Part shown: positions 54,253 through 63,210 of the stretch, one piece after another
How positions within the stretch are numbered: position 1 is the stretch's first letter
Layout of the letters: the number at the start of each line of letters is the position of its first letter
Program-made: the position numbers and the translations under genes
NCBI RefSeq assembly: GCF_009828115.1
Contig: NZ_WTYL01000003.1
Span: forward strand, 506,501-570,500
Direction: 5' to 3'
DNA: 64,000 bases
DNA from: Allopontixanthobacter sediminis
Lineage (GTDB): Bacteria; Pseudomonadota; Alphaproteobacteria; Sphingomonadales; Sphingomonadaceae
The notes under the pieces: generated by a model
The model's database searches: none
What the model was told of the DNA's origin: nothing
Seen by the model: the letters and a program-made list of their open reading frames with translations, nothing else

Positions 54253-55296
54253 ATGGCAGAACCTACCTCACTGACCCTGCGCCGCCCCGACGATTGGCAT
54301 GTCCACCTGCGCGATGGCGACATCATGCGCGGCGTCGCGCCACATACCGCGCGGCAATTCGCCCGCGCAATCGTGATGCCGAACCTGTCGCCCCCGGTGA
54401 CCACGGTCGCCGCGGCGGAGGCGTACCGGGCGCGTATCCTGTCGGCGGTGCCGCAGGGGATGGATTTCACTCCGCTGATGACCGCGTACCTTACCGATGC
54501 CAGCGATCCCGACGAACTCGCGAACGGGTTTGCCAGCGGCGTGTTCACCGCGGCGAAACTCTATCCCGCGAACGCGACGACGAATTCCGCACATGGCGTT
54601 AGCGACATCCGCGCGATTCTACCATCGCTGGAGAAGATGCAGGACATCGGCATGGCCCTGCTGATCCACGGTGAGGTTACCGATGACGATGTCGACATCT
54701 TCGACCGGGAGGCGGTGTTCATCGACCGCGTCCTCGCCAATCTGGTGCGCGACCTGCCCGCTCTGAAGATCGTTTTCGAACACATTACCACCCGCGATGC
54801 CGTCCAGTTCGTCGAGCAAACCGGCGAAAACGTTGCGGCCACGATCACCCCTCAGCACCTTCAAATCAACCGCAACGCCATGCTGGTCGGCGGGATGCGC
54901 CCGCACGCCTATTGCCTGCCTGTGGCCAAACGCGAGTTACACCGGCTGGCCCTGCGCGAGGCGGCGACTTCGGGTTCGGCGAAATACTTTCTCGGCACCG
55001 ACAGTGCGCCGCACGAGGTCAGCACCAAGGAAAGTTCCTGCGGCTGTGCGGGAATTTTCAACGCGCCCTTCGCGCTGGAAAGCTACGCTACCGTGTTCGA
55101 GGAAGAAGGCGCGCTGGGCCGGTTGGAGGCGTTCGCATCTGAAAACGGACCGCGCTTCTACGGTTTGCCGCTGAACGAAGGAACGGTGACGCTGGAACGC
55201 GCGGAAGTGGTAGTTCCGGACTTGGTGGATGCCAACGGTGCAGGGATCGTCCCATTCCATGCTGGGGCTACGCTCCGTTGGCGGTTCGCTGGATAA
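54253..55296 (+). CDS. pyrC: dihydroorotase
   Basis: 347 residues, short type II dihydroorotase. [16 protein letters not shown] holds the HxH zinc motif near residue 16, [15 protein letters not shown] the carboxylated Lys, [19 protein letters not shown] and LGTDSAPHE the remaining ligands. Pyrimidine synthesis step 3. Its stop is immediately followed by the stop of convergent rarD. Confidence 0.97.
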   Translation: MAEPTSLTLRRPDDWHVHLRDGDIMRGVAPHTARQFARAIVMPNLSPPVTTVAAAEAYRARILSAVPQGMDFTPLMTAYLTDASDPDELANGFASGVFTAAKLYPANATTNSAHGVSDIRAILPSLEKMQDIGMALLIHGEVTDDDVDIFDREAVFIDRVLANLVRDLPALKIVFEHITTRDAVQFVEQTGENVAATITPQHLQINRNAMLVGGMRPHAYCLPVAKRELHRLALREAATSGSAKYFLGTDSAPHEVSTKESSCGCAGIFNAPFALESYATVFEEEGALGRLEAFASENGPRFYGLPLNEGTVTLERAEVVVPDLVDANGAGIVPFHAGATLRWRFAG

Positions 55297-56208
55297 TCAG
55301 GGCAGGGCAGCGATTTTTGCCCGGTTCCGCCGTGCTATCAGGTCCCAGACAAAGATTGCCAGCGCGGTCCAGATCAGCAGGAAGCTGGCAAGCTGGATGA
55401 GTCGTAAGTCCTCGCCGAATACGAACAGGCCCAGGAAAAAGACGATCGTCGGCGCGATGAACTGGATAAAGCCGAGCACTGAATAATCCATCCGCCGTGC
55501 GGCAATGGCGAACAGCAGCAGGGGGATTGCGGTGAGCACGCCGCCGAGCATGATGATCAGGCTCAGCGTAGCGTCCTGGCCGAAAGCCGATCCCGCCGAT
55601 GTGGTGCTGTAATAATAGGCCACGCCCAAAGCGGGGACCAGCAGGATCGCCGATTCGATTGTCAGGCCGGGAAGGGACCCGACCGCGACCTGTTTACGCA
55701 GGAGGCCGTAGGTTCCGAAACTGAGGGCAAGCGACAAGCTGATCCACAAGGTGGAGTACGCTCCGCCGAGCAGTAACAGCACGCCGGCGGCGGCGATGGC
55801 GACCGCGGTCCATTGGCGGCGCGTCAGCTTTTCCTTCAGCAGCAGCGTCCCCAGCAGCACGTTGACCAGGGGATTGATAAAATAGCCCATGCTGGCGGCG
55901 AGGACGTGGCCCGACTTGACCGCCCAGACATAAACCAGCCAGTTACCGCCAATCAGTACGGCGCTGCCGGTCAGGGTCAGCATGACGCGCCGGTCTCCGA
56001 GCGCCTTGCGGAGATCGGCCCCTTGCCGCCGGAGTGCGACGATCACCAGACAGATCGGGACTGTCCAGATAATCCGCCAGCCAACGAACTCGAGCGCGGG
56101 TACGGTCTTCACGAGAATCAGGTAAAGCGGAAGGAACCCCCAGATCACATACGCGGCGAGCGCGGCGGGCAGGCCGGACGGCGGCGCATCGTTCTGGGGC
56201 AATTCCAT
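55297..56208 (-). CDS. rarD: RarD family EamA transporter
   Basis: 303 residues, ten TM helices. AAYVIWGFLPLYLILVKTVPALEFVGWRIIWTVPI, NWLVYVWAVKSGHVLAASMGYFINPLVNVLLG and GFIQFIAPTIVFFLGLFVFGE are characteristic of RarD (chloramphenicol-sensitive protein family). Export of an unknown metabolite. Confidence 0.94.
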   Translation of the reverse strand: MELPQNDAPPSGLPAALAAYVIWGFLPLYLILVKTVPALEFVGWRIIWTVPICLVIVALRRQGADLRKALGDRRVMLTLTGSAVLIGGNWLVYVWAVKSGHVLAASMGYFINPLVNVLLGTLLLKEKLTRRQWTAVAIAAAGVLLLLGGAYSTLWISLSLALSFGTYGLLRKQVAVGSLPGLTIESAILLVPALGVAYYYSTTSAGSAFGQDATLSLIIMLGGVLTAIPLLLFAIAARRMDYSVLGFIQFIAPTIVFFLGLFVFGEDLRLIQLASFLLIWTALAIFVWDLIARRNRAKIAALP

Positions 56209-56323
56209 CGATCGCCTTTAGTTTGGGCCGATGCGCCGGGCAAGGGCTGCCTTTTCATCGGCTTGCCGCCCGATTTCATTCGCTTCGTCGCAATTTTTAA
56301 TTCCTGCATCTCCGGTTGCGAAC

Positions 56324-56353
56324 TGTTCAGGAATGTCAGCCTATTCCTGAACA
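56324..56353. promoter_or_regulatory. 11-bp perfect inverted repeat upstream of the glycine-zipper gene
   Basis: TGTTCAGGAAT (56324-56334), 8-base spacer, ATTCCTGAACA (56343-56353). It lies 80 bases before the glycine-zipper start and 116 bases before rarD on the other strand. No U-run follows, so an operator is more likely than a terminator. Confidence 0.55.
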
Positions 56354-56433
56354 CATCGAATAACCCACTCGCTTTTGTTCTCCCCGGTGAGGGCTGGACC
56401 AAAGAACCGAAGCACCAGAAAAGGATGAGTACG

Positions 56434-56922
56434 ATGACGATCAAGAGCAAGACATTCGCCGCATTGGCACTCGCAATTCCCGCTTTCGCGATGAGCGCGC
56501 CGGCGATGGCTGTTGCGCCGATGCAGGCACCGCAGTCTGTTTCCTACGGCGCGGCATCGGTCCATGCCGACCCCGTCTTTGAGAACGGTCGCGATCGTTA
56601 TGACCGGCGTTACAACCGTGGCCGCGGCCACGACCGGTATGATCGCCGGGACAGCCGGGATTACCGCAACCAGGGATATCGCGGCGACAATTACGGTCAC
56701 GAGGTCCGCCGCGACACCCGCATCTGGCGCGACCGTGACGGACGGTATCGTTGCCAGCGTGATGACGGCACCACGGGCCTGCTGATCGGCGGCGCGGTGG
56801 GCGGACTGCTCGGTAACGAAGTTGCCGGCCGCGGAGACAAGACGCTCGGGGCAATCCTCGGGGCAGCAGGCGGCGCGATCCTTGGTCGCTCGATCGACCG
56901 GAGCAATTCGCGCTGCAGGTAA
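56434..56922 (+). CDS. glycine zipper 2TM domain protein (17 kDa antigen-like)
   Basis: 162 residues from ATG at 56434, chosen for AAAAGGA about 8 bases upstream; an ATG at 56425 adds three. Signal peptide (about 1-26, ending AMA-VA), an Arg/Asp/Tyr-rich central region with repeated RYDRR-type units, then the glycine zipper GLLIGGAVGGLLGNEVAGRGDKTLGAILGAAGGAILG. Probable outer-membrane/periplasmic protein, often envelope-stress linked. Ends before a strong terminator. Confidence 0.85.
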   Translation: MTIKSKTFAALALAIPAFAMSAPAMAVAPMQAPQSVSYGAASVHADPVFENGRDRYDRRYNRGRGHDRYDRRDSRDYRNQGYRGDNYGHEVRRDTRIWRDRDGRYRCQRDDGTTGLLIGGAVGGLLGNEVAGRGDKTLGAILGAAGGAILGRSIDRSNSRCR

Positions 56923-56956
56923 GCCGAACAGCTGATCCAAAACTCGACGCATCAAG

Positions 56957-56993
56957 CGCCCCGCTGCATCTCCGGATGCGGCGGGGCGTTTTT
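56957..56993 (+). terminator. rho-independent terminator after the glycine-zipper gene
   Basis: CGCCCCGC-T-GCATC (56957-56970), loop TCCG, GATGC-G-GCGGGGCG (56975-56988), then TTTTT. A 14-bp stem with one G-T pair. Confidence 0.93.
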
Positions 56994-57015
56994 GCGTTTA
57001 CAGTCGGCTAAGGAT

Positions 57016-57044
57016 TGTCCCGATAAGCTTCCCGTTACGGGACA
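57016..57044. promoter_or_regulatory. 7-bp inverted repeat before the lipoprotein gene
   Basis: TGTCCCG (57016-57022) and CGGGACA (57038-57044), 15 bases apart, 80-110 bases upstream of the lipoprotein start. Possible operator or leader hairpin; weak evidence. Confidence 0.3.
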
Positions 57045-57125
57045 TGGTGGGCGGAGCATCTTGGAAGCGGGGCCTTTCTGGACGTAATCCGCCAAGTAAC
57101 GTCCAAAGCCAGTTGTTTCCGGAGT

Positions 57126-57851
57126 ATGCCCATGAAGTTCCGTCCCGCCCTTATGGCAGCCACCCTACCGTTCATGCTGCTCGCGGGCTGCGGCAACGGG
57201 GCCGACGATGCAGATACGGCGGCCGAGATGGATCCAGCGACGCAGGCGGCACTTGGCGATCCGATCATGGTCGATCCCGATCTCGCGGGCCAGAACGAGG
57301 CGAACGCGGGCCTGACCGGCGGAGGAAATGGCTCCTTGCCGGCAGAAGCGACCACTCCGGCGGCGATTAAGGGAGCCCGCGAAGATGCGATGGCGCTGGT
57401 CGGCGGCAGCGTGAACATGAAGGCCCCGCCCAAGGCCACGGTTGTTGAAGGCGACGTGCCGGAAACTGCCGTCCTGACCGCGGCAAGCCGGGCGGCAGTG
57501 CTGCCAAACGGCACGGATTGCACCGCGGCAGCCGAGTATTCCGCCGCGTGGGCCGCCCGCCTGCCGGTCACTTTCCCGGTCTATCCGCGCGGTGCGACAC
57601 AGGAAGCCGCCGGTACCGACAAGGGGCAGTGCTCCCTCCGAGTGGTCAATTTCCTGACCCCGGCAACGCTCGATGAAGTCCTGTCGTTTTACTACAGCCG
57701 GGCCACGAACGAGGGCTACACCGCCGAACATTTGAAGGTTGCGGGCGACAATGTCCTCAGCGGAACCAAGGGCGGGGCAGCATTCGTGGTCTATGCGCGG
57801 AAACAGGCGAATGGCCTGACCGACGTGGACCTGGTCACCAGCGGCAAGTAG
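57126..57851 (+). CDS. putative lipoprotein
   Basis: 241 residues (an ATG two codons in is equally possible). Short signal with lipobox LLAGC (about residue 18-22). A disordered acidic region follows, then a folded C-terminal domain with two Cys (TDCTAAAEYSAAW, KGQCSLRVVNFLTPATLDEVLSFYYSRA) that may form a disulfide. No family recognised. Convergent with astD. Confidence 0.75.
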   Translation: MPMKFRPALMAATLPFMLLAGCGNGADDADTAAEMDPATQAALGDPIMVDPDLAGQNEANAGLTGGGNGSLPAEATTPAAIKGAREDAMALVGGSVNMKAPPKATVVEGDVPETAVLTAASRAAVLPNGTDCTAAAEYSAAWAARLPVTFPVYPRGATQEAAGTDKGQCSLRVVNFLTPATLDEVLSFYYSRATNEGYTAEHLKVAGDNVLSGTKGGAAFVVYARKQANGLTDVDLVTSGK

Positions 57852-57867
57852 CGCTGCGGATCGCAGC

Positions 57868-59280
57868 CTAGTTGGTGAAACCCACGCCGACGCTGGCGCG
57901 AGGCTGGTCCATCTCGCTGCTGGCGACCGGATAAGCGCAGTAATCCGCGGCGTAATAGGCTGCCGGGCGGTGGTTGCCGGACAGGCCGATTCCGCCGAAG
58001 GGCGCGCTCGACGATGCGCCATTGGTCGGCCGGTTCCAATTTACGATCCCGGCGCGGATATTCGCCCAGAACCGGTTGTAGTCCTGCGGTCCGCCGCCGA
58101 TCAGCGATGCCGACAACCCGAAGCGGGTGCGGTTCGCCTCGGCAATGGCTTCGTCGAAATCGTCGACCTTGATCACCTGCAGCAGCGGCCCGAACAATTC
58201 GACATCGGGGCGCTCGGTCATCGCGGTCGTGTCGATAATCGCAGGCGAGAGAAACGGCAGTTCGTCGTCTTTGCGGGTCAGGTGCTTGATCGCCTTGCCG
58301 CCGTGCGAAAGCAGGTAGAGGAAGCTCTCGACCAGTTGGTCCGCTGCGGCGTTGTCGATCACCGGGCCCATGAACGGCGCGGGATCGGCGAACGGTTGGC
58401 CAACGATGATCCGCTTTGTCAGGTTGCGCACTTCCTCGATGATCGGATCGTACATCTTCGCGGTTACGATCAGCCGCCGCGCGGCGGTGCAACGCTGGCC
58501 CGCGCTGGTGAAGGCGGACTGCACGATCAGCATCGCCGCGTCTGAGATTTTCGGCGTGTCGATCACGACGATCGGATTGTTGCCGCCCATCTCCAGCGCG
58601 ACGATCTTGCCGGGGTTGGCCGCAAGCTTCTTGTTGATAGCGATGCCCGCCTGCGCCGAACCGGTGAACAGCACCCCGTCGATGCCGGAATGCGCGACCA
58701 GCGCCTTGCCTTCCTCGGGGCCACCAATTAGCAGCTGCGCCACGGCGGCCGACATCCCGGCACGGTGGAAGCACTGGATCAGCAATTCGCCGACCGCAGG
58801 GGTTTTCTCGCTCGGCTTGAAGATGACCACGTTGCCCGCGATCAGTGCTGGGATGATGTGGCCGTTGGGCAAATGCGCCGGGAAATTATAGGGGCCGAGC
58901 ACAACCAGTACGCCGTGCGGTTTGTGACGCACGGCAGCAGTGCCCTGGAGCGCGGAATCGAGCTTCTTCTGCCCGGTCCGGTCGGCATAGGCGGTGACCG
59001 AGATATCGACCTTGTTGATCACCGCTTCGACTTCGGTGCGCGCTTCCCACAGCGGCTTGCCGGTTTCGCGCGCGATCAGGTCAGCCAGTTTCTCGCCTTC
59101 CTTGCGCACTTCGTTGGCGAAGCGGCGGCACAGTTCGATCCGTGTCGCAAGCGGCTTGGCGGCCCAGGCGGGCCACGCCCTCCGCGCCCGATCAACAGTC
59201 TCATCGACATTGCCGACCGGTGCGCGCCATAATTCTTCGCCCGTGGCAGGCTCGTAAGAAATAATTTCGGTCTGGGACAC
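57868..59280 (-). CDS. astD: succinylglutamate-semialdehyde dehydrogenase
   Basis: 470 residues, aldehyde dehydrogenase superfamily. GPYNFPAHLPNGHIIPALIAGNVVIFKPSE, LFTGSAQAGIAI, EMGGNNPIVV (catalytic Glu) and SAGQRCTAARRL (catalytic Cys) agree with AstD, the fourth enzyme of arginine catabolism by the succinyltransferase route. GNHRPAAYYAADYCAYPVAS is an AstD-type C-terminus. Other ast genes are not in the window. Confidence 0.93.
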   Translation of the reverse strand: MSQTEIISYEPATGEELWRAPVGNVDETVDRARRAWPAWAAKPLATRIELCRRFANEVRKEGEKLADLIARETGKPLWEARTEVEAVINKVDISVTAYADRTGQKKLDSALQGTAAVRHKPHGVLVVLGPYNFPAHLPNGHIIPALIAGNVVIFKPSEKTPAVGELLIQCFHRAGMSAAVAQLLIGGPEEGKALVAHSGIDGVLFTGSAQAGIAINKKLAANPGKIVALEMGGNNPIVVIDTPKISDAAMLIVQSAFTSAGQRCTAARRLIVTAKMYDPIIEEVRNLTKRIIVGQPFADPAPFMGPVIDNAAADQLVESFLYLLSHGGKAIKHLTRKDDELPFLSPAIIDTTAMTERPDVELFGPLLQVIKVDDFDEAIAEANRTRFGLSASLIGGGPQDYNRFWANIRAGIVNWNRPTNGASSSAPFGGIGLSGNHRPAAYYAADYCAYPVASSEMDQPRASVGVGFTN

Positions 59281-59411
59281 TGTGTCGAAACTCTCCGGTT
59301 GCGACCTGCCTGTCGGGATCGCTCTTAGAATAGGCGGCCTTTATGCTGCACGGCTTCTACCGACCGCTGCGCTGCGGTCAATTCCGCTATGCGGATGGTG
59401 GATTCATTGCG

Positions 59412-60863
59412 TTAAGAAGGAATGAGCGAGGCTCCTGGCAAAATACCGGCGGGGGCGGGTGGTTCGCCAAGCGCAGCGCCTAATCTCCGAACCGCTGCCA
59501 CCTTGTCCTTGAGCGGCTCCCAGTCGTCGCGCTGGTCGATCGCCGACCAGATGCCCTCGACTTCTTCGATAAGCATGGATTCGGTACTGGCCGTGGCCAA
59601 GTAAACATCATCGGTATCCAGCGGTTCGTAACCGGAAAAGGCTTCGGCCAGCGGTCCGGATGCATTCCTGCCGCCGCGGTGCCGGAGCCAGAAGGTCTCC
59701 GGCTCCTGAACTTCGTTGCGCATGGCGGCTTCGCAGGCCGCGACGAGCGCAGCGTCGCGCTCCGCACCTTGCGAGGTAACGCCCAGCCGCCAGATCCAGC
59801 GGCGCGCGGTGGCGGCCATATACAGCGGACCGAACCGTTCCAGCGCGGCAATCAGCGGCGGCGCGTCGGCAATTGAGCGCAGTGCAATCGCCAACTGCCC
59901 GCAATTCCAGTGCAGCGCTTCGGGTTGCCGGCCAAAGGCATACAGGCCCTGGCTGTCGAAATAGGCTGCGGTAAACCCGGCGTCCCAGCGGGGTAACCAG
60001 CGCCACGGTCCGTAATCGAAACTTTCCCCGCTGATGTTCATGTTATCGGTGTTGAGGACCCCGTGTACGAAGCCGGCGACCATCCAGCTTGCCGCCAGGT
60101 CGGCCAGCCGTTCGACCACCTGGTGCAGCAATTGCACCGCCGGTTCTTCGCGGCCTGGGGCGCCAGCCGGTGGGGGCGGCCCGGGATAGTGTTCGAGGCA
60201 GTAATCGACCAGCGCGGCCATGTGGTCCGGTTCTTCGAGCACCGCGAGCCGCTGGAAGGTGCCGATCCGGATATGACCGTGGCTAAGCCGGACCATCACG
60301 GCCGAGCGGGTTGGCGAGGGCTCGTCACCGCGAAACAGTTCTTCGCCGGTTTCGATCACCGACAGGGTCTTTGAAGTGTTGACGCCCTGCGCCTCCAGCA
60401 TCTCGGTGGCGAGAATTTCGCGCACCGCACCCTTAAGGGTCAAACGCCCGTCACCGGCACGGCTGTAAGGGGTGGTGCCCGATCCCTTGGTCCCGCAGTC
60501 TAGCAGCCGCCCGTCGCCGCCGCGCATCTGCGCGAACAGGAAGCCGCGCCCGTCGCCGATCTCCGGATTGTAGACCCGGAACTGGTGGCCGTGATATTTC
60601 AGGGCCAGCGGCTGCGGGAGATTGTCCGGCAGCGGAGCGAATCGCCCGAAATGCTGGGTCCACTGATCGTCCGACACGTCCGAAAGCCCGATCGCCCGGT
60701 CCCACCGGTCGTTGCGGAAACGCAGGACGGTGCTGGGGAAATCTGCGCCGGGCACGGGGCTGCCCAACCAGTCTGCCAGTTCGAGAATTGCGGGATCGGG
60801 GCGGTAGGCGCCGGGTTGCGGTTCTGCTCGCATCAGTGGATAGTGGGGGCGCGCACCCTGCAT
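59412..60863 (-). CDS. selO: protein adenylyltransferase SelO (YdiU family)
   Basis: 483 residues. Pseudokinase that AMPylates redox proteins. LALKYHGHQFRVYNPEIGDGRGFLFAQM, LLDCGTKGSGTTPYSRAGDGRLTLKGAVREIL, and the metal/nucleotide loop FVHGVLNTDNMNISGESFDYGPW are family hallmarks. ATG at 60863; another at 60833 is possible. Divergent from an alpha/beta hydrolase. A short GACCGC/GCGGTC hairpin (59362-59379) lies past its stop. Confidence 0.94.
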   Translation of the reverse strand: MQGARPHYPLMRAEPQPGAYRPDPAILELADWLGSPVPGADFPSTVLRFRNDRWDRAIGLSDVSDDQWTQHFGRFAPLPDNLPQPLALKYHGHQFRVYNPEIGDGRGFLFAQMRGGDGRLLDCGTKGSGTTPYSRAGDGRLTLKGAVREILATEMLEAQGVNTSKTLSVIETGEELFRGDEPSPTRSAVMVRLSHGHIRIGTFQRLAVLEEPDHMAALVDYCLEHYPGPPPPAGAPGREEPAVQLLHQVVERLADLAASWMVAGFVHGVLNTDNMNISGESFDYGPWRWLPRWDAGFTAAYFDSQGLYAFGRQPEALHWNCGQLAIALRSIADAPPLIAALERFGPLYMAATARRWIWRLGVTSQGAERDAALVAACEAAMRNEVQEPETFWLRHRGGRNASGPLAEAFSGYEPLDTDDVYLATASTESMLIEEVEGIWSAIDQRDDWEPLKDKVAAVRRLGAALGEPPAPAGILPGASLIPS

Positions 60864-60930
60864 GGCAAGGCCGGCCGTGCTGGAAGCGCACCTGATTCAG
60901 TTCGCCACAACAGGAAGCGACCCAGCGCCG

Positions 60931-61821
60931 ATGGACACAATGACTGAAGATCTTCTGTGGGCGGACCGCACTTGGGAAAGCCCCGATGGCCTGACCCTGC
61001 ATTTTCGCGACTATCCCGCCGACCCCGGCGCCGGGCGTGCCGACCGGCCTCCGCTGCTGTGCATGCACGGGCTAACCCGCAACGCCCGCGATTTCGCGCC
61101 GATGGCGCAGCGGCTGGCAGGCGAGTGGCGGCTGATCGTGCCGGAAATGCGCGGCCGCGGGGAAAGCGAATACGCCAAGGATTACATGACCTACAACCCG
61201 CTGACTTACGTCGCGGATGTGGAAGCGCTGCTGGCGCAGGAGGAGATCACACGATTTGTCGCAGTGGGGACTTCGCTGGGCGGGCTGATGACCATGCTGC
61301 TGGCGGCGAAAGACCAGAGCCGGCTGGCCGGCGCAGTGCTCAACGATATCGGCCCGGATATCGACCGTGCGGGAATCGAGCGGATTCGCCAATATGTCGG
61401 GCAGGGGCGCAGCTATCCCAGCTGGATGCACGCCGCCCGCGCCCTGCAGGAAGTGCACGGCGCAGCGCATCCGAAATTCGGCATCGAACAATGGCTGGAA
61501 ATGGCCAAGCGCGGAATGGTGCTGCAGCCCAACGGACGTATCGGCCTCGATTACGACATGAACATCGCCGAACCTTTCCAGCAGGACGACGGCGCCGCAC
61601 CGCCCGATCTATGGCCAGCCTACGATGCGCTGCGGAACGTGCCGCTGTTGGTCCTGCGCGGAGAATTGTCCGACCTGCTGACGCCAGACACCCTCGCGGA
61701 AATGCAGCGTCGCAATCCTGCGGCGGAGATGGTCACGGTGCCGGACGTCGGCCATGCCCCGACACTGGAGGAACCCGCTGCACGTGCGGCGATCGACCGG
61801 TTGCTGGCAAGAATCGGCTGA
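60931..61821 (+). CDS. alpha/beta hydrolase
   Basis: 296 residues from ATG at 60931 (ATG at 60940 also possible). LLCMHGLTRNARDFAPMA is the oxyanion region, nucleophile elbow GTSLGG near residue 115, acid near LSDLLTP, catalytic His in PDVGHAPTLEEP. Soluble hydrolase, substrate unknown. 10 bases before the glycosyltransferase, likely co-transcribed. Confidence 0.9.
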   Translation: MDTMTEDLLWADRTWESPDGLTLHFRDYPADPGAGRADRPPLLCMHGLTRNARDFAPMAQRLAGEWRLIVPEMRGRGESEYAKDYMTYNPLTYVADVEALLAQEEITRFVAVGTSLGGLMTMLLAAKDQSRLAGAVLNDIGPDIDRAGIERIRQYVGQGRSYPSWMHAARALQEVHGAAHPKFGIEQWLEMAKRGMVLQPNGRIGLDYDMNIAEPFQQDDGAAPPDLWPAYDALRNVPLLVLRGELSDLLTPDTLAEMQRRNPAAEMVTVPDVGHAPTLEEPAARAAIDRLLARIG

Positions 61822-61831
61822 GAGCGGGCGA

Positions 61832-63058
61832 ATGAAACGTAGCGGCAAGGTGCGCCCCCGACCTGCGTCGGGCAGGAAGTCAGCGGCACGGCCTGCGGCG
61901 AAGGGAAAACCTTCGCCGCCTGACTCGCGACCGCACATCCTGCACCTCCACTCGACTTTCGCGGCAGGCGGCAAGGAGCTTCGCAGCGTCCGGCTGATAA
62001 ACGCATGGGGACCCGGTGTGGGTCATTCCATCGTCTCTGCCGTCCCCGATCGGATGGAAGCAACACAGCTCATTTCTCGTTCTATTCCAGTGGCCTATCC
62101 ACAGAACTTTCCATCGCTTATTGGCCGCCCGACCCTTGGCCGTCTGCAGAAAATGGCTCGCGCGATGCGGGGCTACGATTTGGTCCTGACGTACAATTGG
62201 GGCGCAATCGATGCGGTAATGGCGCACACGTTGTTCGGGCAGGCGATGGATCTTCCGCCGCTGATCCACCATGAAGATGGTTTCAACGAAGACGAATTCA
62301 AGCGTTTGAAAAAGAGGCGGAACTGGTACCGCAGGATTGCTCTTGGCCGAGCGTCCGGACTGGTTGTGCCGTCGGAGAAACTGGAGGAAATCGCGCTGGT
62401 TCAGTGGGCGCAGCCGATGGGCCGGGTCAAACACATCGGCAACGGGATCCCGACCAGCGATTTCGCCCGGAAGCCGCGGCCCGACGCCCTGCGCGGGGTG
62501 ATCAAGCGCAAGGGGGAATTCTGGGTCGGTACCATGGCGGGCCTGCGCAAGATCAAGAACCTGCCGCGACTGGTCAGGGCGTTTGCGGTGTTGCCGGAGG
62601 AATGGCACCTGGTGATCGTCGGCGAAGGGCCAGAAGAAGAGGCGATCCGGGCCGAAGCCGACCGACTGGATATCGGCCACCGGGTACATCTGCCCGGCTT
62701 CGTTCCGGAGCCGGCGAATTACGTGGGTCTGTTCGATATCTTCGCCCTTTCCTCCGACAGCGAACAATTCCCGATCTCGGTGATCGAGGCGATGGCGGCG
62801 GGCGTGCCGGTCGTCGCCCCGGCAGTGGGCGATATCGTGCAGATGGTTTCGGATCTGAACAATCCCTACATCACCGGCGCGGGCGACGAGGCGAGCCTGT
62901 CGGGATCGTTATCGGAACTCGCGTCCCATGAACGGCTCCGCACCGAGATCGGAGCGTCTAACCGTGCGAAGGCGCGCACCGACTTCGACGAAAAGAAGAT
63001 GATCGAGGCATACCGGCGCCTCTACTCGTCCGCCATGGGCCGCAGCACCCTCGGCTGA
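61832..63058 (+). CDS. glycosyltransferase family 4 protein
   Basis: 408 residues from ATG at 61832. A basic N-terminus (about 30 residues) precedes the GT-B fold: HILHLHSTFAAGGKELRSVRL in the acceptor domain, VKHIGNGIP linker, VGTMAGLRKIKNLPRLVRAF, LVIVGEGPEEEAI and the donor-binding SSDSEQFPISVIEAMAAGVPVVAPAVGDI. Probably envelope polysaccharide synthesis. The 152-base gap after it holds no gene. Confidence 0.93.
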   Translation: MKRSGKVRPRPASGRKSAARPAAKGKPSPPDSRPHILHLHSTFAAGGKELRSVRLINAWGPGVGHSIVSAVPDRMEATQLISRSIPVAYPQNFPSLIGRPTLGRLQKMARAMRGYDLVLTYNWGAIDAVMAHTLFGQAMDLPPLIHHEDGFNEDEFKRLKKRRNWYRRIALGRASGLVVPSEKLEEIALVQWAQPMGRVKHIGNGIPTSDFARKPRPDALRGVIKRKGEFWVGTMAGLRKIKNLPRLVRAFAVLPEEWHLVIVGEGPEEEAIRAEADRLDIGHRVHLPGFVPEPANYVGLFDIFALSSDSEQFPISVIEAMAAGVPVVAPAVGDIVQMVSDLNNPYITGAGDEASLSGSLSELASHERLRTEIGASNRAKARTDFDEKKMIEAYRRLYSSAMGRSTLG

Positions 63059-63210
63059 AAGTCTGGGGCCATGCCGCTTAACCCTCCATTCACGCGGTGG
63101 GGGACAGTTAGGCAAACTTCAATTGCATCATTGCTGCCATCGGTTAAAGACCCGAGGCGCAGATTTTGTACCATTCCGGAAGAGCCGTTCGCGGCGGTGA
63201 GACCAGACAA

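Noticed and set aside
63059-63210. Gene in the 152-base gap before the YfgM-like gene
   Set aside because: No frame with a start, ribosome site and protein-like composition; only leader and promoter space likely.
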